Part shown: positions 34,444 to 46,109 of the stretch, piece by piece
Numbering within the stretch: position 1 is the stretch's first letter
Layout: every line of letters begins with the position of its first letter
From: Marsupella aquatica
Lineage: Eukaryota > Marchantiophyta
Assembly (NCBI GenBank): GCA_973895155.1
Contig: OZ316891.1
Span: forward strand, 31,062,001-31,126,000
Length of the DNA: 64,000 bases
Reading direction: 5' to 3'
Translations under genes and position numbers: made by a program
Notes under the pieces: model-generated
Told to the model about the DNA's origin: nothing
Databases searched by the model: none
What the model saw: only the letters and a program-made list of their open reading frames with translations

Positions 34444-34495
34444 CCGTCTAAGCTGAAGTCTGAGTTAAGGCCGAAGCCTACGACGTGACACAATT

Positions 34496-37104
34496 ACACC
34501 ACAAGGAGGGAGAGAACATTCAACGTCGGTTATGGCCTACGAGCGCCAGAGGAAAAGGCCATCCAAGAACTCCTATCGGAATATGAGGACGTCTTTGCAT
34601 GGAGTCACCGAGACTTAACCGGGATTTCACCAGCCTACGGTGAACACATCATTGATCTAAACTTAGGTGCGCATGCCGTCCGAGAGAGACAACGAAGACT
34701 AAACCCAAGACATTCCATCTTGGTAAAGGAGGAGTTAGATCAACTGATCGTGGCGGACATAATCTACCCCGTCTTATCTAGCGAATGGGTGTCCCCCATT
34801 GTGGTGGTTCCTAAGAAGGTAGGGCCTGATGGTAAACTCAAAATTTGAATATGCCAAGACTATCGGAAAGACCATTACCCACTTCCTTACACGGATATGG
34901 TCCTTGACATGGTAGCCCGAAATGAGGTGTACACGTTCTTAGATGGATATTCGGGTTATAACCAGATTTGGATCAGACTATCGGACCAGCTCAAAACCAC
35001 GTTCATAACAGAGTGGGGAACCTACGCGTTCAGGCGAATGCCCTTTGGCTTATGCAATGCTCCGGCTATGTTCCAGCGAATCATTATGAATATTTTTCAT
35101 GACTTCTTACAAGAATTTTTGGAGGTGTTCATAGATGATTTCGCCATCTTCGGAACAATCGCCCAACACCCCGAACACCTGAGGCGGACTTTGGAGCGGT
35201 GCCGAGAAGTAGGGTTGAAATTACATCCGGGCAAATGCTTCTTCGGGGTAACGGAAGGAGTGCTACTAGGACACCGAGTGTCCAAATGGGGGATCGAGGT
35301 GGACCAAGAGAAGGTGGCTGTGTGGATGAATGTCCCTTACCCAACGGACCAGAAGGCGGTGCGATCCTTCTTAGGATGCGTGGGGTACTACCGACGATTC
35401 ATTCAGGACTTCGCTAAGATAGCCCTACCCCTCACAGAAATCATGAAGCAAGACGCGGTCATAGAAATGACTCCCCGTCGGAAATCAGCCTTTGACAAAC
35501 TAAAAAACCAGCTAACAATGGCTCCGATTCTGACTACCCCCGATTGGAACAAGGAGTTCCATGTGTATGTCGACGTGTCTGGGTTCTGCATCGGCTCAAT
35601 CCTAAGCCAACTGGACGACCAAAAACGTGACCACCCCATTTACTTTGCGAGCCGACAACTGTTTACCGCAGAGAAAAACTATTCGCCCACCGATCGAGAG
35701 GCCTTGGGAATCATCTACTCGTGTAAAAAGTTTCGCCATTATCTATTGGGATATAAGGTAGTATTCCATACTGACCATGATAGCCTGAAGTACATGGTAA
35801 ACAAAGCAGACTTAACGGGGAGAATAGCCCGTTGGGTCCTGCTGCTCCAAGAATTTAACTACGAAGTCAGGGTGCGACCAGGGAAAGCTCACGTAAATGC
35901 GGACTTCTTCTTGAGGATTGAAGGGGAATCGGACGACGCACCTGTCGATGATGCATTCCCGGATGAGGAGTTATTCCGCATAGAAACGGACCAACTAACA
36001 TGGTACGGGGACCTAATCACCTTCCTCTTAACGGCCCGCATTCCAAATAACATAAACCAAGAGGCCACGTCGGTCTTTTTGCGCAAGGCCGCACCATACA
36101 TGATGATCCGCGGACATCTGCATAAGGAAGGCGTCGATGGGAAGATCCGCAGATGCCTAGATTATAACGAGACGATCATTGTCATGCGAGCTATGCACGA
36201 GGAAGAGGCAGGAGGACACTTCGCCCCGGTCACCACGGCTCACAAAATCTTGGACGCAGGTTATTGGTGGCCTACGCTTCATCATGACGTAGCCCATTTT
36301 ATCTGAGGTTGTGACTTGTGTCAGCGCGCAGGCAAACCTCGCAGGTCGGGTAATCATCCTCTTACCCCAATCTTTCCCCTTGCCCCGTTTGAGAAATGGG
36401 GCATCGATTATATAGGACCATTCACTCCGGTAACCCGAGGTCGGCGTTGCCGGTACATCCTTCTTGCTATCGACTACTCGACTAAATGGGTCGAGGCCCA
36501 GGCAACGGTCAAGGATGACGCGGCCACCACAGCCAGGTTCCTATACGAACAGATCTTCACCCGCTTCGGACCTCCCTTAGAATTAGTCAGCGACCGCGGG
36601 ACTCATTTTTTGAACGAAACGATGGAAAAACTGACTGACCGTTACCTCATCAAGCACAGGAAGACTAGTCCTTATCATCCCAAACGTAACGGACTAGCAG
36701 AGCAGGCTAATGGCATTGTAGGAAAAATTCTCAACAAAACCGTGGTAGCCCACAAAACAGACTGGGATGACAAGCTTTTTGCGGCGGTCTATTCGTACAA
36801 CTTGGCGTTTAAGACTACTACAAACCATAGTCCGTATTTCTTGGTGTTCGGACAACATGCGCTAGTACCTGTCGAGTTCGAGGTCAAGACCCCGCGGGTG
36901 CGCATCCGCCACAGACTACCGGAGGCCGCTAGTTCGTCCGATCGAGCATATAAGATCGACAGTCTAGAAGAACAGAGATTGTGGGCATCGCGACGCGTAA
37001 CTGCCAAGCAAGAAGCAACGAAGAAACAACACGACAAGGGACTGCGCCCGGTGGACATCACTACGGGAGATTGTGACGCCAATGACATGGTCCTTATTTT
37101 GTAA
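34496..37104 (+). pseudogene. Element A pol: RT, RNase H and integrase, two stops
   Basis: Resumes the A reading frame directly after the X duplication. RT: EYEDVFAWSHRDL, YPVLSSEWVSPIVVVPKK, then a stop at 34846-34848 where Arg is expected, a loss of about seven codons in CQDYRK|DHYPLP compared with element C, FLDGYSGYNQIWIR, MPFGLCNAPAMFQRI and the active site in EVFIDDFAIF. RNase H: VYVDVSGFCIGSIL, DREALGIIYSCKKFRHYLLG. Integrase: GGHFAPVTTAHKILDAGYWW, a stop at 36304-36306 in the HHCC region, then WGIDYIGPFTP, SDRGTHF and NGLAEQANG for DDE. Near the C-terminus a 15-base insertion at about 37074 disrupts GD-MVLI. Close relative of element C pol. Confidence 0.9.
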
Positions 37105-37800
37105 TCTGATTAAGTAGGTTGCTGTATGCAAGGAGTAGCTATTGATATTGCATAACAATTAGCAAGATGGCAAGAATAAGGGCAATCATGGCGTTAAGAG
37201 TAGGGAAATAAAAGCTATGTCGTAGGTGGTCGGCGACCATATCTCTTTCAATATGTCACCAAATCCGGATCTGTAAAGAGCATTGGAAAGATCTGGTCAA
37301 GGCGAGTAAAATCGATATAAAACACTCGGGAAACGGAGGTGTATTAAGAAAGATACGGCCTGATTAGTGTGACGGGTTAACTTGTGGCCGGAATTAGCGG
37401 ATTCGGCTTCAGTTTCAGGACACCCAAGCTCGACCACGGCTTAGCTTATGTGAGCACGGCTTCAGCTTAGCTTAGGTCAGCACGGCTTCAGCTTAGCTCA
37501 GGTAAGCACGGCTTCAGCTTAGCTTAGGTAAGCACAGCTTCAGCTTAGGCTTAACCCGGGTTCGGATTAGATTGATCCCGGGTTAGACTTAACTCGGGGT
37601 CAGGTTAGCATAGGTAAGCTCGGGTTCGGGCTCAGCTTAGGTTAGGATAGCGGATAGCGGATAGCGGGTGACGGCCTAACCCGAGACCACGGGTTAGCTC
37701 TACTCGGGTTAGATAGGATAGCTAGGTTAGCCGAACTCGGGTTAGCTATGTAACTCGGGTTAGCGCAACAGTTAGTACCCCCTCTCGGTTACGGGGGCAC
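37105..37800 (+). repeat. Remnant 3' LTR region of element A with ~32-bp tandem repeats
   Basis: No coding sequence. Between about 37430 and 37560 units such as AGCACGGCTTCAGCTTAGCT repeat in tandem, grading into CTCGGGTTAG units to 37760. A possible LTR start TGTGACGGGTTAAC at 37368 weakly resembles the 5' LTR start. Otherwise this region does not match the 5' LTR, so the 3' LTR has been reduced and filled with simple repeats. Confidence 0.5.
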
Positions 37801-37894
37801 ACACACCTCCTTGCCCAAACCCTCACCCTTACTGGTGGTCGAGGTCGCACCATGGCACTAAACTGGATTTAAGGCCCAGGTTAGCGGCGCGACA
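37801..37894 (+). repeat. Terminal 94 bp of the element A 3' LTR
   Basis: Matches 16863-16956 at 92 of 94 positions, ends GCGGCGCGACA and is followed at once by the duplication caaat. Confidence 0.9.
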
Positions 37895-37920
37895 CAAATT
37901 TGGTTCTTTGTATAAATAAA

Positions 37921-37942
37921 TCCTAAACCCTAAACCCTAAAA
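37921..37942. repeat. Short telomere-type CCCTAAA run
   Basis: Three near-perfect CCCTAAA units in the DNA transposon just upstream of TNP2. This is the Arabidopsis-type plant telomere motif, here internal and short. Confidence 0.6.
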
Positions 37943-38018
37943 CACTTGTCTCATTGTGGGTCTCTTCTAATATTTATGTATGTTTGTGAACTGCTAGAAT
38001 GCGTATGTTCAACCAGAT

Positions 38019-41000
38019 GTGGGGGTATTATCACGAGCAATGCGGCAACACCTTGTCGAGGCCATGGAAGATTGGCGTAGGGCTCAAGCTTCAGCGAATG
38101 AAGATATCCCTCCTGAGCAAGTATCTAATGCCACCAATGACAGACTTGAGGATGAGAGGGCCATGGATGATCTCATGCACCAGTTCTATGACGTAGAGGA
38201 TGGTGACCATGGTATGGGTGATGCATTTGACACCACAATACATGCTCATCGATCATGACATTCCTTCACGTCGAGGTTCCCACTCTAGACAATGGGAGGA
38301 AGCTCGTGACCATGCACAAACAAGGATTTTTGAGGGGTCACAACTGTCTTGACTATCAGGAATAATGTTATTGTTGAACTTGCAACAAAGACATGGTGCA
38401 AGCAATCTCCTTCTTGATGATCTTTTCAGGACTTTGCATAGTCGGATTTTACCAGAAGGGAACTGCTTGCCTAGTTCCTGGAAAGGAGCAAAAAAGGTGT
38501 TGAAATCCATAGGTCTCAAATACGAAGTCATACATGCTTGTGTGAATGCTCGGGGGTCTCACTACATGGGGACCTCCCCATCACCTGCGACGTTTTTAGG
38601 CCATGGGCCCCCTAAAATGTAAGAATTTTATTTTATTTTTTAACCCCTATAAAGTTGGAATATTCTTGGAATATTCCAAAAATTGAATTAAAAAGGCCCT
38701 AATGTTCTTATAAGTCTCAAAATTGAATTTGAAAGACCCTATTGTTCTTCTACAAAAATTCTTAAGTCTTCCCTTACAACCAATAAAATGACCCTATCCT
38801 TCGTCGCACGTGATATGCCATTTTTGTGGAAGTGAAACCCCCGAGTGTGAATGATTGTGGTCTCTTTAGGGGGGAACACAAAGATGCCACTACATGTCCT
38901 ACATGTAACCAACCGAGGTATCGAGAGGACATGCTCACTGGAAAAGTAGCACAGAAGGTCATGAGGTATTTTCCTCTTATCCCTAGATTATGGCACCAGT
39001 ACCGATGTGCGGAGTTGGCTGAGTATATGGTGTGGCATTCCAAGAACCGGTCAGATATGACTTCAGATCCGCCCACCATGCGTATGATGGTGGACTCACC
39101 TGCCAATAGGTTTGTGGAGGACCGTGGGGTGAGTTCAAGACAAATCCACGTCATGTACGTCTAGGTTTGGCATCAGATGGGATCAGCCCCTTTGCATTGG
39201 CAGGGAAGGCCCAACCATACTCAGTTTGGCCAGTAGTCCTTACAAATTATAACATCCCTCCATGGATGGCCATGAAGAAGGGTCATTTGCTGCTCTCAAT
39301 GATTATCCCAAGCCCCAAACAAGTAAAAAAGATTGATGTTTACTTGCAACCATTGTTGGAGGAGCTTCAACAACTATGGAGAGGAGTGGATTGCTGTGAT
39401 GGTCGAGTGCTTTAGGGTTTAGGGTGAATTTAAATTGAAAGCCATCTGTATGTGGACCATACACGATCTTCCGGGTATGTGGAAATATACCTCACCCCAT
39501 ATAAATTATGCATGGTTTGTCATTTCTGGATAATATACCTCACCCCATATTAATTATGCCTTGGTTTATCATATATTGGACCCCTGGCCATTGTTTAATG
39601 TATGCAGTGGGTGTGAACATTGTAGGGTTTGGATATATCTCTGGGTTGCAGGTCTCAGGATACCGAGCTTGCCCAACTTGTGGGCCCAATTTGGAGGGAG
39701 TGGCGCGCCCAAAGTCTACCACCCTACGGAAGATAGTTTACATTGGTCACACAAAGTATCTCCCCCAGAGCATGAATGGAGGCGTGACCCATTCTTATAC
39801 GATACAGATGATGGCCAACCAGACACACGCCCTCAACCAGTGCCAAGGGATCCACATTATTGGAAAGATGTATGGGATAGAGTGACAGACCCAGATGATC
39901 CATTACAATTGGCCTGATGTGGCATGACTCGATTGTCTGCATTAACGTCAAAGCTGCCATATTGGGCTAAGATGCCAATTAACCATTTGTTTGACCCTAT
40001 GCACATTGAGGGGAATATTGGGAGGTTATTGATTTGCCATCTATATGGAGAGAAAGACAACAACTGGAGAGAGAGTTGTGAGGAGATGGGGATGCATGGC
40101 CCTCATGGGTTTTGGTCATCTATGGATCCTCCTAATGACCCCCTGACTATTCACCCTCCTTGGGTATTGACCAGAGGTGAGCGGACTGAGTTTCGCAAAC
40201 GTATAGGGTCAATGAGGTTTCCCACAGGTTATGGTGCCAATCTTCGTAAGGCATTTGGGGGTGATGATTCTCCAAAATGGCCATCTTACCTGAAAACACA
40301 TGATTTCATCGGTTACTTGAACATGTCATTCCAGTTGCAATTATTGGATTGGGTAGTGAGGATCTTCAAGATGCCCTATGGTCATTAGGTAAGCTCTTGA
40401 GGTGGGTGTGTCAGAAAGAGGTGAATGAGGATGAGATTGCAGCGATGGACCTTTTTGGAGTGGAGGTATTGTGCAAGTTGGAGAGGGCACTCCCTCCTTC
40501 ATTCTTTGATGGTCAAGTTCACTTCCTCCTCCACCTAGTGCGTGAGGTTGCGATTGCAGGGCCGGTACATTGTCGTTGGATGTACTAGGTAGAGCGGTAT
40601 ATGGGAGTGATGAAGTCATATGTGTCAAATCGTGCAAGAGTGGAAGGTAGCATTGTTGAGCGTCATCTTGGAGCAGAGAGCATGTTTTATTGTACAAACA
40701 TTGTAGCTACACTTGATCCCAAAGCTCCAAGGGGCTGGATAGACAAGGCATCAAGGGAAGCAGACTTTGAGGATGACCGTCTCACAGGGGCAAAGGGATA
40801 ACGAGTTATGGGCTCAACTGAGCGTCTTCAACTTACTACATTTATGTTGTATAACTCGCCTGAGATTGTGGGAGATTGGACAACTTTTTATGAGGAGGAA
40901 AAGGCAAATAGTCGTCGGTCACGCAACTTCCCCAAGTTTGTCCCATACATGAGGGCAAAGTTGACAGAGATTGATGCCTTGTTGGAGCAAGGGGAGAGTG

Positions 41001-41065
41001 TGTCAGACTTCTCTTTGGTTACAGACAGTCTTCGCACCTTGGTTCATGGACCATCATCATCATGA
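38019..41065 (+). pseudogene. TNP2-type CACTA transposase, degenerate
   Basis: Reads in pieces over three frames. In order: LLLNLQQRHGASNLLLDDLF, ILPEGNCLPSSWKGAKKVLK and YEVIHACVN (38349-38548); after a MITE, DCGLFRGEHKDATTCPTCNQ; RLGLASDGISPFA with the first catalytic Asp; YSVWPVVLTNYNIPPWMAMK; MWTIHDLPG; ACPTCGPNLEG; KIVYIGHTKYLP; LFDPMHIEGNIGRLL with the second catalytic Asp; LRWVCQKEV; LPPSFFDGQVHFLLHLVREV; GPVHCRWMY followed by a stop; ERYMGVMKSYVSNRARVEGS. This is the standard TNP2 order. The protein would cut and paste CACTA elements by binding their ends; here frameshifts and stops make it inactive. It most likely belongs with the CACTA-like element starting at 7627. Confidence 0.88.
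38549..38845. mobile_element. 297-bp MITE inserted in TNP2
   Basis: Terminal inverted repeats CTCGGGGGTCTCACT (left) and the complement of AGTGAAACCCCCGAG (right), one mismatch. Duplication tgtgaatg at 38541-38548 and 38846-38853 (nine bases if the shared g is counted). Removing it joins HACVN directly to DCGLFRGE of the transposase in frame. The 8-9 bp duplication points to an hAT or Mutator-type parent. Interior is AT-rich and non-coding. Confidence 0.85.
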
Positions 41066-41110
41066 GCCATCAGATGATGATGATGATGATGATGGTGATG
41101 GTCCATGAAT
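41066..41110. repeat. GAT/ATG microsatellite after TNP2
   Basis: A run of GATGATGAT units beside two copies of TCATGAGCCATCAG. Confidence 0.6.
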
Positions 41111-41269
41111 CATGAGCCATCAGATTTTCTTGAAGTTTTTGTGTATTCTAACTTGGATTGATTGACCAGGAGTGTCAAAGTGATATACTTAGTTCTCTTT
41201 AAAAGATAGTACATGAGATGATTCTTATGTGTCATTCTTAGGTGATATCATCTAAAATGTGTCTTTACC

Positions 41270-42150
41270 CCAAACGTTTTCTAGGGCGTGGATGTTGCAT
41301 ATTATGAATGAATGGGCAAATGAATTTGATTACCTTGATGAGTGAATTATTTTGGTACTGGATTACCCCACCTTTTTGCAGGATTTTTCTCTTGGACACT
41401 AGGATAACAAAATCCATGATGAGTCAAATACTTCTATACTATATTACCCAACCAACTTCTTTCTAGGGCTTGGATGTTGCATACTATGAGTGAACGGGCA
41501 AATGAATTTGATTACCTTGATGAGTGAATTACTTGGATATTTGTCGTGCGCATAAACATCCCTACACAACATATATCGTTTGTCACACATATTTAAGCAT
41601 AGTCACGATCAACATCACAAACATAAGAGAATGGAGTACAAGTGGAACTCCTATCCACACATGTCCCAAACCCACAATAATCTTCAAGAGCAATCAAACA
41701 GCGATTGATGTCAATCAAACACAAAATCCTGTTTGAGCCAATCACACACTTATGTCAAGCCAAACGCACTTTCCGCCTCAAGAAATCCACATTACGTACA
41801 CACATCCTAGACAGCCACACCATAGCCGTTAGAGCTTTGCTTGAAAGGCTCAACATCAAAAGATGAGATCTTTGAGCCAACACAAAGAGATATAACTATC
41901 CCTCACAAACATACACCTAACCCTAAAACACTTAGATAACACACATATGAAAGCCTCAAACCTACATAGTCCGATATCCTATACTACCACTCATACTGGT
42001 GTGACAAATTACTCCAACTTTTATAGGGTTTAAATGTTACACACCAGAATAATATCAATTCTCATTAGGGAATTGTGTTGATACTAGATTACCCCAACTT
42101 TTGTAGGGCTTGGATGTTTCACACTAGAATAAGATTACCCTAATCACAAT
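41270..42150. repeat. Diverged tandem repeats, TNP2 downstream region
   Basis: The phrase TAGGGCTTGGATGTTGCATA and variants recurs near 41282, 41465, 42027 and 42103, with flanking GAATTTGATTACCTTGATGA in the first two and GATTACCCCA in several. No gene seen. This could be the subterminal region of the TNP2 element, but no CACTA-type right end was found. Confidence 0.5.
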
Positions 42151-42507
42151 AGTTCATAGTGGATTTTGTGATTGCCAATCATTGGTCATATTTTAGTTGA
42201 AGTTGCCATATTTTGAAGTTTAATTAGCATCTTGAGATTTTTTACATTGAGTTGCTTGCATGGATCAAGTTAGTTTGCTTGGGTTCATTAATAGTCAATT
42301 AATATTGGTTACTTGTATGCATCAAGGTAGTTTGGTTTGTTTGTTGCTAGTCAATTGATAATTGGGGCTTGTATTGATCAAAGTACTAGCTTGGTTGGAT
42401 TTGTTTACTTGTCAGATAAACTGGGCTCTTTACCAGACTCCAACAAGGATGCTTGAATCAAGGTAGCTTGATAAGATCAAGAAAACCTATGTGATTGCTC
42501 TTCCCAA
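42151..42507. other. AT-rich stretch, no feature seen
   Basis: Short irregular repeats of AGTTTGCTTGGGTTCATTA type only. Ends at the CACTA terminus at 42508. Confidence 0.4.
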
Positions 42508-44644
42508 CACTAGAAGAAAACAGGGCCCTTTATGACCAATCACCCAATGACAGAGATGAATAAATGACCAAAATTTCTAATGACACAAAAAGAATGACAG
42601 GGGAATGACTATCCACAATGACCAATAGACTGAAATGACAAAATGTTAACTTTTGTGTCATTTTGTATAATGTCTGTAATGACTGATGCGACCAAAATGA
42701 CCCAATTTTCCTAAGTGGTCAATTTAGACACGTGTCTTAAATGACGCAAATGATAACAACAATGATAAATCAGTGTTTAGCAACATTATAGTCACTCTAG
42801 ACAATGATAGAAAAGACCAAAAATCTATTTAGGTCATTTTGGACAACGGTGATAAATGACAAAAAATGTATTACCGTCATTTTAACCAACGGTGTTAAAT
42901 GACAAAATATAGGGTCAATCTGAAAATGAGAATATATCAATGTTTACAACAACATATTGTCATTATGGACTCCTCCCATAAATGACTAACTCTAGGGTCA
43001 ATCTTGAAATTAGGACATATCAGTGTTTACAAGAACATACCGTCATTATGGACTTCTCTCATAAATGACTAACTCTAGGGTCAATCTTGAAATTAGGATA
43101 TATCAGTGTTTACAAGAACATACTGTCATTATGGACTTCTCTCATAAATGACTAATTCCATAGTCATTCTTGAAATTAGGATATATCGGTGTTTACAATA
43201 ACATACTGTCATTATGGACTTGTCGCATAAATGACTAAATATAGGGTCAATCTAAAAATTACGTTATTCAATGTTTACAATAACATACAGTCATTATGGA
43301 CTTATTGCATAAATGACTATTTATAGAGTCATTAAAGAACCCAAGAGATATGAAAATTAAAATACTCAATAGTCATTCCAGACACCGGTCATAATTGTAG
43401 AGTCATTGATATGGTTGATAACCCTTCCACTAAGTGCGGGACACAATACTCATCATTGTCCTCCCACTAGTTGCGGATTAGCAATTTGAACACATGTCTT
43501 GCATTTACTTTAGGCATGATGCACCTAGCTTTGGGGAAATCACTCCCAAGTCATACACCTTTGGAGTGATTTTCCAGAACTGTCACCATATATAGATGTG
43601 CGCATACTATCGTATCCAAAGGCAAATGAAACTTTATTGTCTCTCCAAGAAGTAGGGCAATACCAATGGAAGGTTGTCATCCTTTGTTGTAATTGTGTCA
43701 TGTTTGTGCCTTTGTTTGGATGGGGAATATTCTATTTTGAAAATGAATAGTGACAGGGCAATGAAGGATGTAGTGTAATCTTTATTGGGTCATTTTTAGA
43801 CAAATTTGTGTCATAATGCCAATGACTACAAGTAGAGTCATTAAACTGTCATATGGTATGTCATATCGGTCAAGTGACGAGACTTGTGGTCATTTGTGTG
43901 GTCCCTCATGCAGTCATTAAACACAAGCACAAATGACCAGTTTGGGGCTAGGGGCTGGAGATGGGCCCTAGAGTGCCATGGGGCCCCACATAGAGGTGAG
44001 AACCCCTCCACTAGGTGCGGGACACTATACTCATCATTGTCCAACCACTAGTTGCGACATAAACACTTTGGACACATGTTTTTGCGTTTACTTAAGGCAT
44101 GATGCACCTTTGGGGAAATCACTCCCAAGTCGTATGACTTTGGAGTGATTTTCCAAAAGTATCACCATGCATGCATACCATCACATCCAAAGGCAAATAA
44201 AAGTTGTTTTTTGGTTCCCCAAGAGGTAGTGATGCACCAATGGAATGGGCAAGGGAGTCGTGCTTCTCAGTATGGTGTGGGTGCGGGTTTAGCGAAGAGG
44301 AATATTCCAATCTTGCAAGGAATCTAGAGTTGGCTCTAGTTGGAGGTACTAGGGCCTTTATTGGGTCATATGTGAGCAATGGCCCATCATAAATGCCAAT
44401 GACTAAAAGTAGGGTCATTAAAATTGTCATATGGAGTGTCATATCAGTCTAATGACTGGATTTGTGGTCATTTGAGGGGTCCCTTATGCAGTCATTAAGG
44501 AAAAGCACAAATGATCAGTTTGGGGCTAGGGGCTTGAGGTGGGCCCTAGAGTGCCATGGGGCCCCACATAGAGGTGAGAACCCCTCCACTGGGTGCGGGA
44601 CACTATACTCATCATTGTCCAACCACTAGTTGCGACATAAACAC

Positions 44645-46032
44645 TGTCGTATAGTGCTAAGTATCAAAAGTGACTCTCCTCACCTAAAACCAGGGTTTCG
44701 ATCCCTTTAAGAACAGATTTCAGAATGAATTGTATAACTTTTATCACTCCGAGTGATTTAGAGTCTTGAGCTCTATGTTGACTTCACTTCTCAATAAAAA
44801 AAATCGAATAAACAAACAACAAAGTAACTGAACTTCTGATTTATGAATTAGAGAAGAAATGAGTAAGGATTTAGAGACTACAAGCTACTGCCACTCCTTC
44901 AGAAAGGATTTGGGCTCAGTATAGACATGAAATCTATCTCATAATTCATCCATCTCACTCTTCAAAACACAAAGGTTAATGATAATGGAATTCTCAATCT
45001 GATGAAGCAGAAGCTTTCTGATTGCAAATGAATGATATGATTTAAAATGCCGTCAACATGATTTGACATCAGCGATACGCAATTCAGTCAAACTCTAAAC
45101 CATATTCCAGAATCAAAGCAACAGTACTAACTACTCTGAGAATCAGAATTTACTTCTCATTTATCATTAACTATTCTTGAATTGGCTAGCGAATCCCGAC
45201 TCTGCAAGCAAGCCTAGCAGTGAATTCAATACGAGTTTCAGAAATCTGCAACTGAATTCAATCACCACAGGAATCTCTTGAATTCAATCTTAACTTCAAT
45301 CAATATAGCTTTACTTCCATACAAAACACTCACAGCATGCCTTGTTACAATGGAAGGAGGAGAAAACTATTCAGAAGACTCAATTCTGAATACAGTATTA
45401 ACTCTATTTCTCTCTACTTCAAATGAGCATTCTACTCTGTCTTATAAGTGCTGGAATCCTAAAATGGAGGAGGTAAGAACAGTCGTGCCTTTCCAAGCTT
45501 AAAACTAAACAAGGGAGAAGCACAGCATAAGTACTTCAACAAGGGTGGTAGAATACTACTTTACTAGTAATCTACTTCAAAAACTAAGTGTTGAGCGGAC
45601 GCTGCTAGAAGCGTCGGGAGAATCTGGACGCTGCTAGAAGCGTCTTAAGTAAAACCAACGGACGCTGCTCACACTGCTCACAGCGTCAATACTAGGGTGG
45701 ACGCTGCTCACAGCGTCGTGTGTTGAAGCTGACGCTTTCCACAGCGTCGGTCGAAATCCTCATAGAGTCTTGGTGGCGGTCGGGCACTGCCAAAAGCGTC
45801 ATGAGGAGGTTGGACGCTTCCGCAGCGTCTTGAGTAAAAGAAACGGGCGCTGGTCACAGCGTCGGGCAAAGTACACTAGGAATCGTCAGGAAAGCCGGAG
45901 ATGTCAAATATTTCTATAAGTGTCCAGAACAAGTAAATGTTGGCCGGAAGGTGTCTAAAGTGTAAGTAAATCTTGTGATATGCTAAAAATAAACAAGTTT
46001 CCAGAAAAAATTGCAGGGACACCCATACCACA
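44645..46032 (-). repeat. 3' LTR of element C
   Basis: Ends TGTGGTATGGG...ACGACA when read on the minus strand. Contains the same palindrome array (45597-45865) as the other LTR. Nearly identical to 56801-58188. Confidence 0.96.
45597..45865. repeat. GACGCT...AGCGTC palindrome array in the 3' LTR of C
   Basis: About eight short inverted repeats with arms GACGCT and AGCGTC separated by mostly six bases (for example GACGCTGCTCACAGCGTC). One unit has a longer loop and two have a decayed left arm. The same array is in the other LTR at 57753-58021. Confidence 0.85.
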
Positions 46033-46050
46033 TAGCCCTCCACTTAAATT
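46033..46050 (-). other. Polypurine tract of element C
   Basis: On the minus strand AATTTAAGTGGAGGGCTA directly abuts the 3' LTR start TGTGG. A 16-base exact copy (AATTTAAGTGGAGGGC) lies after pol at 49518-49533. Confidence 0.75.
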
Positions 46051-46109
46051 TCGCCGTGTCCCCACAAGACATGACCGAATTGAATCAGAAGCGAGTGACA
46101 TGTTCTTCA

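Larger units (their letters stand above)
20204..34490 (+). mobile_element. Solo LTR X (ORF-bearing, related to element A), interrupted by two insertions
   Basis: Starts TGTGATGCCGCC and ends CGACGTGACA, flanked by the 5-bp duplication caatt. Its last bases (TTAAGGCCGAAG...CGACGTGACA) align with the end of the element A LTR (TTAAGGCCCAAG...CGGCGCGACA). Removing element B (25438-34443) and the AT-rich insert (about 20399-22231) leaves about 3.4 kb, close to the 3.3-kb LTR of A. It holds a promoter-like TATAAAAGG, an aORF and a leader in the same order as the A LTR, but no gag, pol or second LTR copy, as expected for a solo LTR left by LTR-LTR recombination. It lies in frame-neutral position inside A's gag-pol. 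Confidence 0.82.
13646..37894 (+). mobile_element. Ty3/gypsy element A, host of the nested stack
   Basis: Bounded by a 5-bp target-site duplication caaat at 13641-13645 and 37895-37899. The element starts TGTGACACGGG and ends GCGGCGCGACA. A 94-bp sequence at 16863-16956 recurs at 37801-37894 with only two mismatches, marking the right ends of the 5' and 3' LTRs. gag-protease (17072-20203) and pol (34496-37104) read in the same direction and become contiguous when solo LTR X (20204-34490 plus one TSD copy) is removed: the codon frame continues across the junction. Insertion is into the CACTA-like element just after its SET frame. The coding region carries several stops and frameshifts, so it is not autonomous. 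Confidence 0.88.

Noticed and set aside
37074-37894. Treating 37074 (TGTGACGCC) as the start of the element A 3' LTR
   Set aside because: The sequence after it does not match the 5' LTR start, and the following codons MVLI continue the integrase motif, so a 15-base insertion is simpler.
44204-44392. Similar small frames at 44204-44392 and 58331-58519 as a conserved small gene
   Set aside because: They are copies of the ~578-bp tandem unit; differences do not show codon conservation.
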